This document shows positions 14,299 through 25,045 of a DNA stretch of 64,000 bases, piece after piece (the stretch's first letter is position 1; each line of letters begins with the position of its first letter). Position numbers and translations under genes: made by a program. The notes under the pieces are model-generated. The model was not told the origin of the DNA. It did not search any database and saw only the letters and a program-made list of their open reading frames with translations. Source of the stretch: Dolomedes plantarius (Eukaryota; Arthropoda; Arachnida; Araneae; Dolomedidae). The stretch covers positions 54,551,783 through 54,615,782 of the forward strand of contig OU015500.1 of the NCBI GenBank assembly GCA_907164885.2. The letters are read 5' to 3'.

Positions 14299-14311
14299 TA
14301 CTCCCCCCCCG
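14299..14311 (-). other. Polypurine tract of the Pao element
   Basis: On the minus strand GGGGGGGGAGTA abuts the TGGAAAG start of the 3' LTR. This is the expected plus-strand DNA priming site. Confidence 0.8.
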
Positions 14312-14528
14312 TTGAAATGGAAATTTCAACAGGAAAGAATGAAGTTACATTAGAATAATAATAACATTTGAAACGCAAAGTCTAACATTTAGGTAAAACA
14401 GTGATGTACAATGAGTATTTTCTGCAATTAGAGAACTTAATACAAAATTTTGAATCATAATATCAATAATATACAATTCTTAGTACACAATACATAAACT
14501 AAAACATAACCTTTTATGACTTATCATT

Positions 14529-14990
14529 TTACTCAATTGTATCTGAAGTAGGCAAAATGAAAATTTTAGAAATATCTGGAGTAAATACACCTTTTATAGT
14601 TTGCACCTTGACTACTCTGACCTTCATATTAGGACCCGGTATTGCTTCTATTATCCGACCCATATGCCACTTACACGGTGGTAAGTTGTCCTCCTTTAAT
14701 AAGACCAAAGTTCCTTTATTTACATTACTTTTCTCAAATTGCCATTTGTTTCGATTTTGTAAATGATTTAGGTAATCTCTACTCCAATTTTTCCAAATTA
14801 ATTGCAGTGATCTAGTGATACGTTGCCATTTCGATAACTTATTTTCAGCTATATCAGTAATGTTTGGTTCTGGAATGGCTTCGATCGGTCTGCCGATGAG
14901 AAAATGTCCAGGGGTTAGGACTCCATAGTTATTTATCTCTCAGGATAATGGAACTAAGGGTCGATAATTTAATATTCCCTCGATTTGAAT
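14529..14990 (-). pseudogene. Pao C-terminal domain (DUF5641-type)
   Basis: The minus strand reads GVLTPGHFLIGRP, WQRITRSLQLIWKNW, then LPPCKWHMGRI and VRVVKVQT, ending TSDTIE and a stop at 14529-14531. This is the usual C-terminal module after the integrase core of Pao polyproteins. A nonsense codon sits just upstream of the EINNYGVLTPGHF motif, so it is no longer joined to the integrase. In intact elements it is part of one long pol product. Confidence 0.85.
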
Positions 14991-15009
14991 TATAAGAGTT
15001 AAAAATTCT

Positions 15010-15780
15010 TCAATTGTGAGCCTTGAATTTCCCAGTTTTTTTTAAATGAGTTTTAAAGGATTTAACACCATTTTCCCATAGACCACCGAAATTCGGAGAT
15101 CTAGGGGGTATAAAGTTCCAACTTACACCTTCAGAAGCCAAATAATTTCTTATCGTTTCATCAAGACTGCATACCATTTTTCGAAGTCTGTTCAACTCTG
15201 TTTGGGTTCCTCGGAAGTTAGTTGCGTTATCTGAAAATATAGAAGAGCTTTTGCCTCTTCTGGCAAAAAACCTTTTTAATGCCGCGATGAATGCTTCTGT
15301 TGTTAAGTCTGAGACACTTTCAAGATGAATGGCCTTTGTGGCTAAACATATGAATATTGACACGTATATTTTGGAATAATTTCCTCTGCGCTGTCCTTTA
15401 TATTTTACTTCAAAGGGGCCCGTAAAGTCAACACCAGTATTAGTGAAAGGTGGGCTTGGTTGTATCCTAACTGATGGTAAATTACCCATTAATTGTTCAC
15501 TAACAATTGGATTGTGTTTAAAACATTGCATACAATTGCGTACAACCTTCTTTGCTATAGATTTACCTTGAATAGGCCAAAATGACATTCTAATAAAATG
15601 AATCAAAGTTTGGGGTCCTACATGAAAAAATCTTTTATGGAAATATGTAAATATCAACTCAGTTAATTTGTGATTTTTTTTGGAATAATCATTGGATGTT
15701 TTTTATCATAGGATAAATCGGAATTTTGAAGTCTACCTCCAACACGAATAACTTAATTATTATCGAGTATTGGGCACAAA
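15010..15780 (-). pseudogene. Pao integrase
   Basis: The integrase reads from an HHCC-type zinc-binding region (histidine pair near KRFFHVGPQTLIHF, then CMQCFKHNP) into the catalytic core. The acidic triad is visible as GVDFTGPF, FSDNATNFRG and PNFGGLWENGVKSF. The core is a 215-codon open frame (15010-15657). Upstream, frame breaks separate it from the RNase H part. Integrase inserts the cDNA; the 5-bp duplication around this element fits that activity. Confidence 0.9.
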
Positions 15781-16088
15781 TATTTGCTCTTACTCTTTCG
15801 AGGAATTGGCTTGTTACTTTTTAATGCCTTTAAGTCCTCTGGAAAATCCTCAATCTGGACCATTTTAACTAGTTTAGAAATGGCGTGATTTAACTCAGTG
15901 TTTGTTAGCGTACCTTTTCTCTTAGATTTCGGATTTTTGCAATTTAAGATAAATCTGTAAATATAAGCTATAATATGAACAATCTTCAAAAAATTATTAC
16001 TAATATTTAAAATGCTGTAACAGAAAGGTTTGTCATTAGAGGAAATTAATGATATTTTAGAGTCAATAACAGGAGAGTCAATGTTTTT

Positions 16089-17460
16089 TCAAATTTCATT
16101 GGCATACTGTTCTTCTGGCACAATTAGGTCCACATCATTTGCAGGGTTCACTTCTTGACTCAAGAAAGAGGGACCGTTCCACGATAATGCACTTTTGGTA
16201 AGAGACTGGGCACTAATTCCTCTTGTCACCAAGTCAGAAGGATTGTCTATACGTGGACACTGCATCCAGGCTGATGGATCTGTCAAAGTCTGGATTTCGG
16301 ACACACGATTGCTTACGAAGGATTTCCACCGTTTGCTGGAACCTTTTATCCAATACAATGTAATTTTTGAATCAGTATAGAAGAACATTTTAGTTTCTTT
16401 CTAAATTAACAATTATTTTCACTTCGTTGGCTAAACGTGCAGCAAGTAGTGCGCCGAGAAGCTCCATCCTTGGAAGCGTAATTTTTTTCAAGGGCGCGAC
16501 ACTACTCTAGGATGTGACTAGTTTCACATCAATGTAGTCTTTATTTATGACGCGTAAGTAAATGGCTGTTCCGTAGGCCTTTTTGATGGCATCACTGTAG
16601 CAATGTAATTCTATTTCAGAATCAGGATCATTCAAACACAGTCTTGGGATTTTTAGCTCAGCAAGTTGAGAAAGTTGAGAACACCATTGATCCCACTGAT
16701 TTTTAACATCAGAAGGAAGTTCTTCATCCTACTTTTCTAACCCATAGCTCTTGAAAAAGGCACTTGATAGGACGGTGAATGGTTGTATTAGGCCTAGAGG
16801 ATCAAAAACTTTCCCAGCCGCTTGTAACAGGAAACATTTTGTGTTCTTTTGGAATTCTACGAAGTCAATTAAGCCTCGTACGTCTATAGTGACAGTATCT
16901 TCATCAGTATTCCAACTTAGTCCTAACACTTTGATGTTTGATTTTGAATTATCCGAGTTTTCTATCGGATGTGTACTAAAATCTTTCTCCTTCCATTTTT
17001 TCATCAAAACTCGATCATTTGTCGACCACTTTCTCAACTGCATTCCAGCACTCGACATGATCTTCTTCGCTTCGTAAGATACCCGAAAAGCTTCGACAAC
17101 AGTATCTCTTCCAGCGATTAGGTCATCGACATAAAAACATGAGTCTAGTATTCTCGCAGTGATCGGAAATTCATTTTGGAAATTTTCTACATGTTTCTTT
17201 ATGGTTGCTGACAGTAGAAAGGGACTTGCATTTACACCAAATAGTACACGTAGAAATCTGTATGTTTCCACACAAAATTTTCCTTCATTAAAGTGATTTT
17301 CATTTATACAAAGAAATCGAGCTGCATCTCGATGTTTCTCGGTTAAAGATATCTGAAGAAATGCCTTTTCCACATCTGACGTAAAGGCAACTTTGTGTAA
17401 TCTGAAATTTGTCAGTAACTCTAGGAGATTATGATTTAAATTAGGACCTGTGTATAAACA
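16089..17460 (-). pseudogene. Pao reverse transcriptase and RNase H
   Basis: The RT core is an open 214-codon frame (16729-17373) with VEKAFLQISL, LFGVNASPFLL and the catalytic box CFYVDDLIAG. It is followed by the Pao RNase H-like region: ELHCYSDAIKKAYG, LPRMELLGALLAARL, then YTDSKITLYWIKG in a second open frame (16089-16388). At least two in-frame stops lie between them (near 16510 and 16400). The N-terminal RT fingers (about 17460-17750) have several more stops. The enzyme would copy the element RNA in virus-like particles; here it is inactive. Confidence 0.9.
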
Positions 17461-17748
17461 ATCTTATGTGCACTGGCATCAAACACAATTCTGAGCTTCG
17501 TCGTCAGACGATCTTGTTTGCATACCGCCTGATGCAGCATGTAATATAATGCTTGGTTTGCAGGTTCTGATGAGTTTTCAACCCGTTCAATTATTCCATT
17601 TTTTTAAGTAATCACTAATAATGTCCTTTTATTGTAAATATATCTATCGATTTTGGCTAAGTCTAGGTATGAAACTTTGTAGTCACTTATTAGCAACAGA
17701 GAAATTATCTTTTAACTCTTTAAAGTCTTTTTCCACGGTAGATGTACT

Positions 17749-18267
17749 TCATACCGTCCATTTTTTTAAAATGGTACTTTTATTATGAATCTCTAAAGCT
17801 TCGTCAGTTTCGTCATGATTAGATTCGTCTCTAATGCCTATAGTTTCAAGATCCCAGAACTTCTTCAGACTGATTTCTGGCATTTCCTCTGAGGCATGAT
17901 AGCAGTGAAGGGTATTAACAGGCTCAGTTTCTCTAGTTAACCCTATTGTTCCCGTTGTAAGCCAACCAAACACAGACTCTTGAAGAATAATATTCACATT
18001 ATTTAATTTTATCTTATTAGCTTCCATAAGTTCATAGAAGAACTCTGAACCTATTAACAAGTCAATTTTATTTGGAGATGAAAAATGTGGGTCAGCATAT
18101 TTTATGTTACATGGAAATTTAATTTTTGATATCTCAAGATGTTTAGAAGGCGTCAAGTTCGTAATATTATTCACTACAAGAAATTCTATATTCCTTTTAA
18201 AATATCCGCTAGCGTTAGAAATTACAGTAGAGATCTTATTTTTTACTGTTAAGGATGAACCATTCAA
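17749..18267 (-). pseudogene. Pao protease, second half, and linker
   Basis: A 172-codon frame begins inside the protease (NGSSLTVKNK) and continues with IDLLIGSEFFYELM and GWLTTGTIG, the conserved second half of BEL/Pao proteases. The linker LKKFWDLETIGI that leads into RT follows. It has no start codon of its own: in an intact element it is continuous with the gag-protease frame at 18433-19860. The two halves are separated by a ~150-bp LTR-derived insertion. Confidence 0.9.
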
Positions 18268-18421
18268 ATCGCGCTGAAATGTGATTGTAACTTACATTTA
18301 AAATGTTGTGTTCTTTTTGTATAATAAATTGATGCATGAGATGTTAATCGTCCATGCTTAGTGCTTTTCGCCTTACACATTGGATTTTATTAATAGTGAG
18401 CCAACCGGCCAAGCTGTTACA
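18262..18421 (+). repeat. LTR fragment inserted in the Pao protease
   Basis: The plus strand here matches the minus strand of 1608-1755: ...GATTGTAAC...GTTAATCGTCCATG...GAGCCAACCGGCCAAGCTGTTACA. It corresponds to the 3' part of the LTR-like repeat at 1608-1892 and interrupts the Pao protease between LLGLKKK and DLNGSSLTV. No clean target duplication is visible, so it may be a 5'-truncated or recombined solo LTR. Confidence 0.7.
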
Positions 18422-18432
18422 AGATAGGTGCA

Positions 18433-19860
18433 TTAACTTTTTTTCTTTTTCAAACCCAATAAATCCGCGCACTCAGTTGTTATGAAACAAGATTGGATGT
18501 CAGAATCAAGTAACGCACGTAGTGGTTTAGATATTCCCCTTGAATCTCGAACGTAAACTATGGCTGTTTGTAAAAGCACAAATTTATTGTTATCGGTTAG
18601 AGATGAGAAACAGTTTGATTCCGCAGCGCCTGCAACTTCATTTAGAGGGGGAACACTAGTGCTTGTTTGACCTTGAGTAAGTTCCGTGCATGGAAAGTTG
18701 TTTATGCTAGTAGAATTGTTGTTCATGCCATTTGGCGCCTCTACGAAAGTGGGTTTCGACATTAAATCATGTCCGTGAATTAGAGAATGATGGCGCTTGT
18801 TACAGATTTTACAGTTTTTAAGACATTTACATTGATTAAATTTATGGGGTTCCAAGCAGTTATAACATAGCTGTCTTTTTCTAATTTCATTAATCCGTTC
18901 ATTAACTCTCAAATCATGAAATATTTTGCATTTGTAGATTACGTGGTTTGTTTTTCCACACATATAGCAAGGAATTTTCTGATCCCTTTCCAGAATTAAA
19001 CTTTTAGATTTAAATTGCGTTTCTGGTTTTGATTTGGGAACATAGTAACTACGCTGCATGTTTTCCAATATTTGGCAGCGTTTATTTAGGAAGTTTACAA
19101 ATTCTTCCCAGTCAGGAAGTTTGCCATTCACCTGGGTCATTTCATACACCTTCCTGGTTTCTCTGTCTAATTTTGAACTGATAATGTTGATCAGAATTAA
19201 TTCAGAAAGTTTGTTAGTACTTAAATCTAACAATTTCAGTCCTCGTACATGCTTTAATACAGCATCAATAAGTCTTCTTAGTTCTTTATCAGATTCATGA
19301 TGAATCTTTTCGATGTTTAGAATAGAGTTTATGTAAGAATCAGCGATAAGCTTTTTGTTCTCATATCGCTCTTTTAAAGTTTTGAACAACGACGTAAATG
19401 TATCGTCGGGCGTTTGAATGGCTTTCACTTCTCCTTTTAAACATGATTGGAGATAATGAAGCTTTTGTATATCAATCAAAGAATCGTTTGACGTCACTAG
19501 ATCATTAAATTGGTTTTCAAACAATGGCCACTCGTCATAACTGCCCGAAAACTGTGGTAGTGGAATGTCAGGTAGTTTCGGATTACATGATGATTTAAGT
19601 TCATCTTTAAATGCATTTTTAGATAAAGACGAAAGAAGATATTTTAGGCTTACCTCCAAACTGTCGTGCAGATCCTCCAGTTCGGATAATGCAGTTTCGC
19701 TACTTTCGATTTCTCCATCTGATAGATTTAAAGCATAAATTTCCTCGTATAAATTGTTAATATCACCTTTGATCTCAAGGAGATATTCCAGTTTTTGAGA
19801 GATTTCTATTAAACTTTCTTTCTTCTCGGTAAATTGAGAAACGAATTTTTCGATCTTCAC
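18433..19860 (-). CDS. Pao gag and protease N-terminus
   Basis: An open 475-codon frame beginning MKIEKFVSQ. The N-terminal ~85 residues look coiled-coil. A gag domain of the DUF1759 type follows (IPLPQFSGSYDEWPLFENQF, residues ~97-116, through LHYLQSCLKGEV). There are three zinc knuckles around residues 295-365 (CYMCGKTNHVIYKC; CYNCLEPHKFNQCKC; CKICNKRHHSLIH). The end enters an aspartic protease (LRALLDSDIQSCFITTECA, ~447-466) in which the usual D-S/T-G is DSD, a probable loss of function. The frame then stops at the LTR fragment. Gag would form particles and bind RNA; this copy could still make gag but not a functional polyprotein. Confidence 0.92.
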   Translation of the reverse strand: MKIEKFVSQFTEKKESLIEISQKLEYLLEIKGDINNLYEEIYALNLSDGEIESSETALSELEDLHDSLEVSLKYLLSSLSKNAFKDELKSSCNPKLPDIPLPQFSGSYDEWPLFENQFNDLVTSNDSLIDIQKLHYLQSCLKGEVKAIQTPDDTFTSLFKTLKERYENKKLIADSYINSILNIEKIHHESDKELRRLIDAVLKHVRGLKLLDLSTNKLSELILINIISSKLDRETRKVYEMTQVNGKLPDWEEFVNFLNKRCQILENMQRSYYVPKSKPETQFKSKSLILERDQKIPCYMCGKTNHVIYKCKIFHDLRVNERINEIRKRQLCYNCLEPHKFNQCKCLKNCKICNKRHHSLIHGHDLMSKPTFVEAPNGMNNNSTSINNFPCTELTQGQTSTSVPPLNEVAGAAESNCFSSLTDNNKFVLLQTAIVYVRDSRGISKPLRALLDSDIQSCFITTECADLLGLKKKKS

Positions 19861-19911
19861 AAGTTTCGATTTAACTCACCCGCGTGTTCTATTTAGAGTT
19901 TTTAGTGTTTT

Positions 19912-19950
19912 ATCCATAGGTCGCTGGTTCGTCTCCGGCTCGACGGACCA
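19912..19950 (-). other. Primer-binding site: 39-nt tRNA-Tyr 3' half
   Basis: Nine bases inside the 5' LTR the plus strand reads ATCCATAGGTCGCTGGTTCG, then TCTCCGGCTCGACGGACCA. That is the 3' half of a eukaryotic tRNA-Tyr: anticodon-stem 3' strand, variable loop, T arm, acceptor strand and CCA. A normal primer site is about 18 nt. Against the metazoan tRNA-Tyr I remember, the differences are in the T loop at positions 58-59 and one acceptor base. The minus-strand RNA would pair with the tRNA to prime first-strand synthesis. Confidence 0.85.
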
Positions 19951-19959
19951 CTTATTTAT

Positions 19960-20137
19960 TGTCTTAATTACGTTAGAAGTTTGATTGAAAGGATCAATCG
20001 TAGGCAGTGGACTGTTATTTTTATTTTATTTTTAGAATGAGTGAGCACATGTTTCTACGGCGAGTGCCACTGTACGACTCACATATTACAGATAGTTGCC
20101 ACTAGGGGCGATACAATTAAAGAGATATTTCTTTCCA
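19960..20137 (-). repeat. Pao 5' LTR
   Basis: 178 bp, about 95% identical to 14120-14298. Followed at 20138-20142 by the TGCAT target duplication. Confidence 0.9.
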
Positions 20138-20356
20138 TGCATACAAAATTTACTGATTTGCATGTGTCTTTCTATTAAAAGTATTATAAATAAAAATTGC
20201 ATTCGCTCCATAAAAAATATCTTCTGTAATAGCTATATCCCAGCTTTACACATCTGAATGGCAACAGATACCTCATTTTATATATGTTCTTTTGTTCAGG
20301 TAAGTAATATTTAGATAAAAAATATTAATGCTAATTTCTAAATTAAGTGCATATTT

Positions 20357-20490
20357 ATATTTTTAAGTACATATCTATAAGTTCATATTATATTAAGTAC
20401 ATATTGTTTTAAGTACATATTATTTTAAGTACATATTGTGTTAAGTACGTATTATTTTAAGTACATTTTATATTGAGTACATATTTATTA
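20357..20490. repeat. Minisatellite TTAAGTACATATT
   Basis: About seven imperfect head-to-tail units of 17-19 bp built on TTAAGTACATATT(AT/G)T. It lies in the right remnant of the Harbinger-like element. Confidence 0.85.
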
Positions 20491-21039
20491 ATTCTCCGAA
20501 TCAATTAATAAGGTACATAACGTGTTAACACCTCTTTCATTCATTGAAATTGGATTCATGTTGCACTGGAAAGCACAAACAAACGACTGAGCTCACGTTA
20601 AAGAACACGCACGTGTGTCCCGTTTTTGCAGATTTTCAAGTTGCGTGAAAAGACGCACCGTAAGAAAACGCTCGTGTGACCGTGGCCTAAGCCACCAAGT
20701 AATTAGAAAAGTGATGGATCGCTTGTCCACATCTTATCACATTACTCAATAATAAATCGACCCTGTTGGGAATTTAAATCTTTCGTCGACTCAGTTCGAA
20801 TTGCTGGGTTCACAGTTGCAAAGATGAAATCTGTTAGATTAAAGAGTGTTAGTTTACGTGTTTCGTCGATTAAAACGACTTCATTTAGAAGATGCTAAAT
20901 GATTTTGAAAACATTTACTGTTCTTAATCCGTAAGAGTTGTATATTTAAATGATGTAATTGGTTTGTTTTTAGCATTTGAAGTGCATATAATTAATCCTC
21001 GTGTAGCAAAAATATGACGGTAGCGCTCTCAACAAAACC

Positions 21040-21900
21040 AAACCTTGAAGTGTATGCTGTTTATAGACTTCTCCATTCCCAGTTTAGAGGTAGTGTTCCC
21101 CCAATGGCAATATATTTTAATCTATTCCGACCTTCTACTCCGTCAACAAGCTGGAGACTTGTGAAACTTTGCGCATATTCCTTGACTGCATAGACTATGA
21201 TTTGCTTAAGTGGAAGATGTGTGGAGATTTGAAGGTATTAGGACTGTTATTAACTATGCACAAAGATAACTGAGTAGTGCTGTTGTTATGCTAGCGGGAC
21301 AGTCGTCATACGCAAGCAAATTAAGTGAGTCAAAATAGGACTCAACGACATACCTTCACACCAAAAAAAGGTCCTGTAAACCCTTAATCCTAAAGATGTA
21401 TATCTCCCTCCTCTGCACATCAAACTTTGGTTGATAAGGATATTTGTGAAAGCGTTAAACAAAAAGGGGAAATCATAAACTTATTTGATGAAGAAGCGCC
21501 CAAAAAGTTATCAAGCGAAAGTAAAAATTGCAGTCTTCATTGATCCAGAGTTACGATAAATAAGCTTTGATCAAGATTGTAAAAACATATTCAGAGATTC
21601 CGAAAAAGATACATGGAGTGAACTCAAGTTAGTGTGCGCTAATTTTCCTAATAACCACAAAACTAATAAACTATAAAGAAATTGTAAGTGAAATGATAAG
21701 GCGTTTTCAAAGTATGAAGTGCAACATATTACTCGAACCACTTCCTTGACTGACATCTCGACTTTTCCCCTCAGAATCTAGGTGAGATACGTCGAAAACA
21801 TGACGAACGATTTCTCAAGGACATTACCGTGAAGGAAAAAAATGTTTCTGGGGAGGTGGAGCTGTTGTGTTCTGGCAGAAATTTGTTAAACTCTGAGTTT
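21040..21900 (+). pseudogene. Degenerate copy of a multicopy arthropod protein family
   Basis: Translating all plus frames gives ordered blocks of one protein: LFIDFSIPSLEVVF, LETCETLRIFLDC, KWKMCGDLKVLGLLL, RDSRHTQA, then VYLPPLHIKLWLIRIFVKAL (about 21390-21455), FDQDCKNIFRDSEKDTW, and finally NLGEIRRKHDERFLKDI (about 21776-21830). I recognise the set CGDLKV...DSR...LPPLHIKLGLMKxFVKAL...NLGxVSDEHGERFHQDI from an abundant uncharacterised family in spider and insect genomes, probably transposon-related. Stops and frameshifts break it at many places. The function of the intact family is unknown to me. Confidence 0.7.
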
Positions 21901-24120
21901 ATCTCTCTGTTCTTGAGAGAAACACTTCAAGAATTGATAACAAAAGAAAAAGATCTAGAAATATACCTTAATGTGCTTCACAAATCACATAATTGTAATG
22001 AAACCATGTAACAATTGTATTATTCATAACTAAAATAAATGCAGTGCTTCTTTAAAGTATGGGATATAATATTTTTTCTTCCCCATACCAATTCACCTGC
22101 TTAGTGACAGTTATAATCTCGTATTTTAAATCACAGGACAGAAAGAAAAAATGTTTTTTCCTACAATGTTATATTCATGCTTGTAAATCATGTAACAAAA
22201 TAGTCACAGTTTATTGCAGTTTGCATTATGAAATCAAAAAAATAATGTATAGTGCTTTTAAAACAACAAATTTTTTTCAAATGTAACAAAACCTCATTCT
22301 AAGCTTAGTTTACAAACTTCCCATTAGTTTGATTGCTTGTTATATAACAATGTGGCTTGAATAGACATTTCCAGATTAAAAGTAAGAATTCATAATTTCA
22401 GTTGCAATAGAAGACAAAATAATTATACCTAGTCTCCTATTTATTAGAAAATATAAAGAAAAGACTTAATATTTAAAAGTTCCAGTACTCTTAGGATTCA
22501 AAAGGATATTGTTTTAAATTATGAGTATGTTCAAGGAAAGAGGGGGGGGGGGTTGTAAAGGGAGTTAAAATTGAAAAACGTTGAAGGACATTGAACTTAT
22601 TTTAATACGGATCCAAAATTTGGCATTTGCCTTAAGCACAAATGTTTCAGGAAAAAATTACATACTTTCGTGCGCATGTTTATTTAAAAACTAAAAACAA
22701 TTATCAAAATGAATTTGCTTTATTTTTCGCATTTAATAATTGGCAATAATCTAAATATTATGCTTCTTACAAATTCCTTGTTTTCAAAGAATAGTAGATT
22801 GAAATACAAATTTCTTACTTTATTATTTTGTCCTAGAATGTAAAATACTAAAATTTCATATTGTCAATGTAATTTAATTTATTTTTTTCTTTAAAACACT
22901 TTTAAATGTAAAATACAATTTACCGAAGTACATTACATTTCAAAACTTCTGTAATTCAAATATACGATTGATTTTGTTTATTCCTTTAGGCTTATCGGGT
23001 TGTATACAAAATTTTCTTTAACTTTCGTTTGGGTACATAATAAATAGATTTTCTTTACATTTGTTTCCTGATTCTTTTCTTTTAAATTTTCTTTGGAAAC
23101 TAAAATAACTTTCCCCTAATAATAATGTTTTACTAACAAAACATACAACATTTCCCTTATAAGAGTACTGCAAATAAATAAGGTATACTGTTAGATTCGT
23201 TTTTATTTAATTATGTACATGCATGAAAGAAGAAATTCCTATTTTTTTCTTATTTTTCCAGATTTCTATTAATATTTTGCATAGCTTGTTATAAATTTTC
23301 TTAACTCTTAATTTATGAGTGTTTTAATATTTTGTTTTATTAATTTTTATTAATTAAACTAATATGGGTTTCTTTTAAAATGATTTTTTTATATTATTTC
23401 TTAATCCGTTGAAGTTTTACTTTTCACGGTTTGCAATAAAATGAAAACACTAAAATAACAAACTTCTTTACTTTACTTTCTTTATGTCTAGAGATATATA
23501 GAAAAATATTTTTATTATTTATGAACGTTATAGTTTTTCTATCAGCATTTTTTTTCTTTTAAATCCTTTTTCAAACAATGTTCTATAATACATAATCTGT
23601 AAATCTTGTATTTTATTCAATTTTTAAATTCTGATTTTCTTTTTCTCTTAGTCAATTTCGTTTACAGGAATCATAAATCTTCTATTTTCTGATGCACGAA
23701 AAAATTAATTTCGTTTTATTTTTCAAAGATGTAAAATACAAAAATAATATCCCTCTACCAGAGTAAAAAAACATCTAGTATAAGCTGTTAAAATCATAGA
23801 TAGTGTGGTATAACAATAGGATTATTTTAAAATAACTAAGTATACAATACCAAAAATTATTCTATTCTCTATTGTACTGCATAAAATATAATGCAATACT
23901 ATTTCATATTCTGGTAAGAGAACACGAAGCAATATTTAGATTTGTTCATACTTCTTGAAATAGTTTAAAAGTAGGGTTTTTAAAGGATTTATTTCCTATA
24001 AACTATTCTAAATTTACATAATTCTAAAAAGTGTCCATATTATCATCCTGAATATATTGAAAATATATTACATGCTCTTAAAAAAAGCTTTTTTTTTATT
24101 TTACTTTCGAATTATATTTT
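21901..24120. other. Very AT-rich intergenic
   Basis: No gene recognised. Long T-rich and A-rich runs; a G9 run lies near 22543-22551. Confidence 0.5.
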
Positions 24121-24122
24121 TA

Positions 24123-24123
<1 letters not shown>

Positions 24124-24204
<81 letters not shown>
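24124..24204. repeat. (TC)n(AT)n microsatellite
   Basis: About ten TC units pass through TCTA into about 25 AT units. Confidence 0.95.
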
Positions 24205-24208
<4 letters not shown>

Positions 24209-25045
24209 CAATAGGACTCAGGAGCTCTCGTTTTGACGAAAAATTATAAAAATGTCGACTTTCAGATTTTTATCCAAAAAAGAACCTTAACATGTCTAGT
24301 GATTCTGCAGAAATTTCCTGAGGCTCTGATAAATAGTAAAGAACCTATGGCTAATTTCACGTAGCTCTGTTTTTAAATGTCCCTTTAAATGCCTCACCTA
24401 CTTCAATGTTTACGCTTGAAAAACTAACCAACTCTATTGTTTTTACAAATAATATTATTATTTTTTTCTCACTCTGAGTTTGTCGATAGATTAACTGTAA
24501 CTCCAAATTTTAACGTTTAGCTCCGTTTGTATTTTCTATTGATATCTTGCTCTGATTCTTTTGCCCTTTTTGTAGTTTTGTAAGGAAGTCTTTGGATTCA
24601 TTTTTATTAGTGTAATCATGCCTAGGACGAAGAGAAAAGCCACGAATGCCGTAGAAACGATCGATAAAAGGTGGAAAGTAACTTAGACTAATAGTTCAAG
24701 TTCACATGGTTCTGCTTTATATAATGATGTAATCAAATAAACTACGAACATGAATACGAATACAAGACTCCACAGCCTACATTCTTTTGCAGAGATGAAT
24801 ATGGACGACCTTGGCTGAGAGTATATTTTTTCAAATGCAGTTGAATTGTGAAGTTTGTTTTCAAATTTACGATGTTCAGAATGCAGAAATAAATCTTTAA
24901 GATTCGATTGCAGCACTGCAGTGGCTTTTTATCGAAATCTTAAACTGATATGTGAAAGTTGTGCTCACGTAACATCAAGTAAGCAAGAATCTTCTTCAAA
25001 CATTAATTTACAACTGAGAAATGTATTGTCATATATTGAGAAAGG

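Larger units (their letters stand above)
14120..20137 (-). mobile_element. BEL/Pao LTR retrotransposon
   Basis: A 6018-bp element read on the minus strand. Exact 5-bp target duplications TGCAT lie at 14115-14119 and 20138-20142, and the element ends are TGGAAAG...ACCA. Order from its 5' end (right to left): LTR, primer site, gag with zinc knuckles, aspartic protease, RT, RNase H, integrase, C-terminal Pao domain, polypurine tract, LTR. The two ~178-bp LTRs differ at about ten positions (roughly 5%), so it is not recent. Pol has several stops and an LTR fragment sits in the protease, so this copy is dead. Confidence 0.95.
12070..20687 (+). mobile_element. PIF/Harbinger-like element carrying nested insertions
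   Basis: The left end GGCTACGGCCACA (12070) and the right end, complement GGCCACGGTCACA (to 20687), are inverted repeats flanked by TAA at 12067-12069 and 20688-20690, the 3-bp TWA duplication of PIF/Harbinger elements. Subterminal inverted similarity continues inside (CACGC...CTTGAAAA; CACACGTGCGTG). Removing the Tc1-like and Pao insertions leaves about 1.2 kb. That remnant holds a MADF frame and no DDE transposase, so it is a non-autonomous or internally deleted copy. The order of events is clear: Harbinger first, then the Tc1-like and Pao insertions inside it. Confidence 0.75.

Noticed and set aside
19912..19950. tRNA-Tyr gene
   Set aside because: Only the 3' half is present, with a genomically encoded CCA, at the primer-site position of an LTR element; the 5' half is absent.
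20357..20490. CRISPR-like array
   Set aside because: The units are head-to-tail without unique spacers, only ~18 bp long, and the context is eukaryotic transposon DNA; it is a minisatellite.
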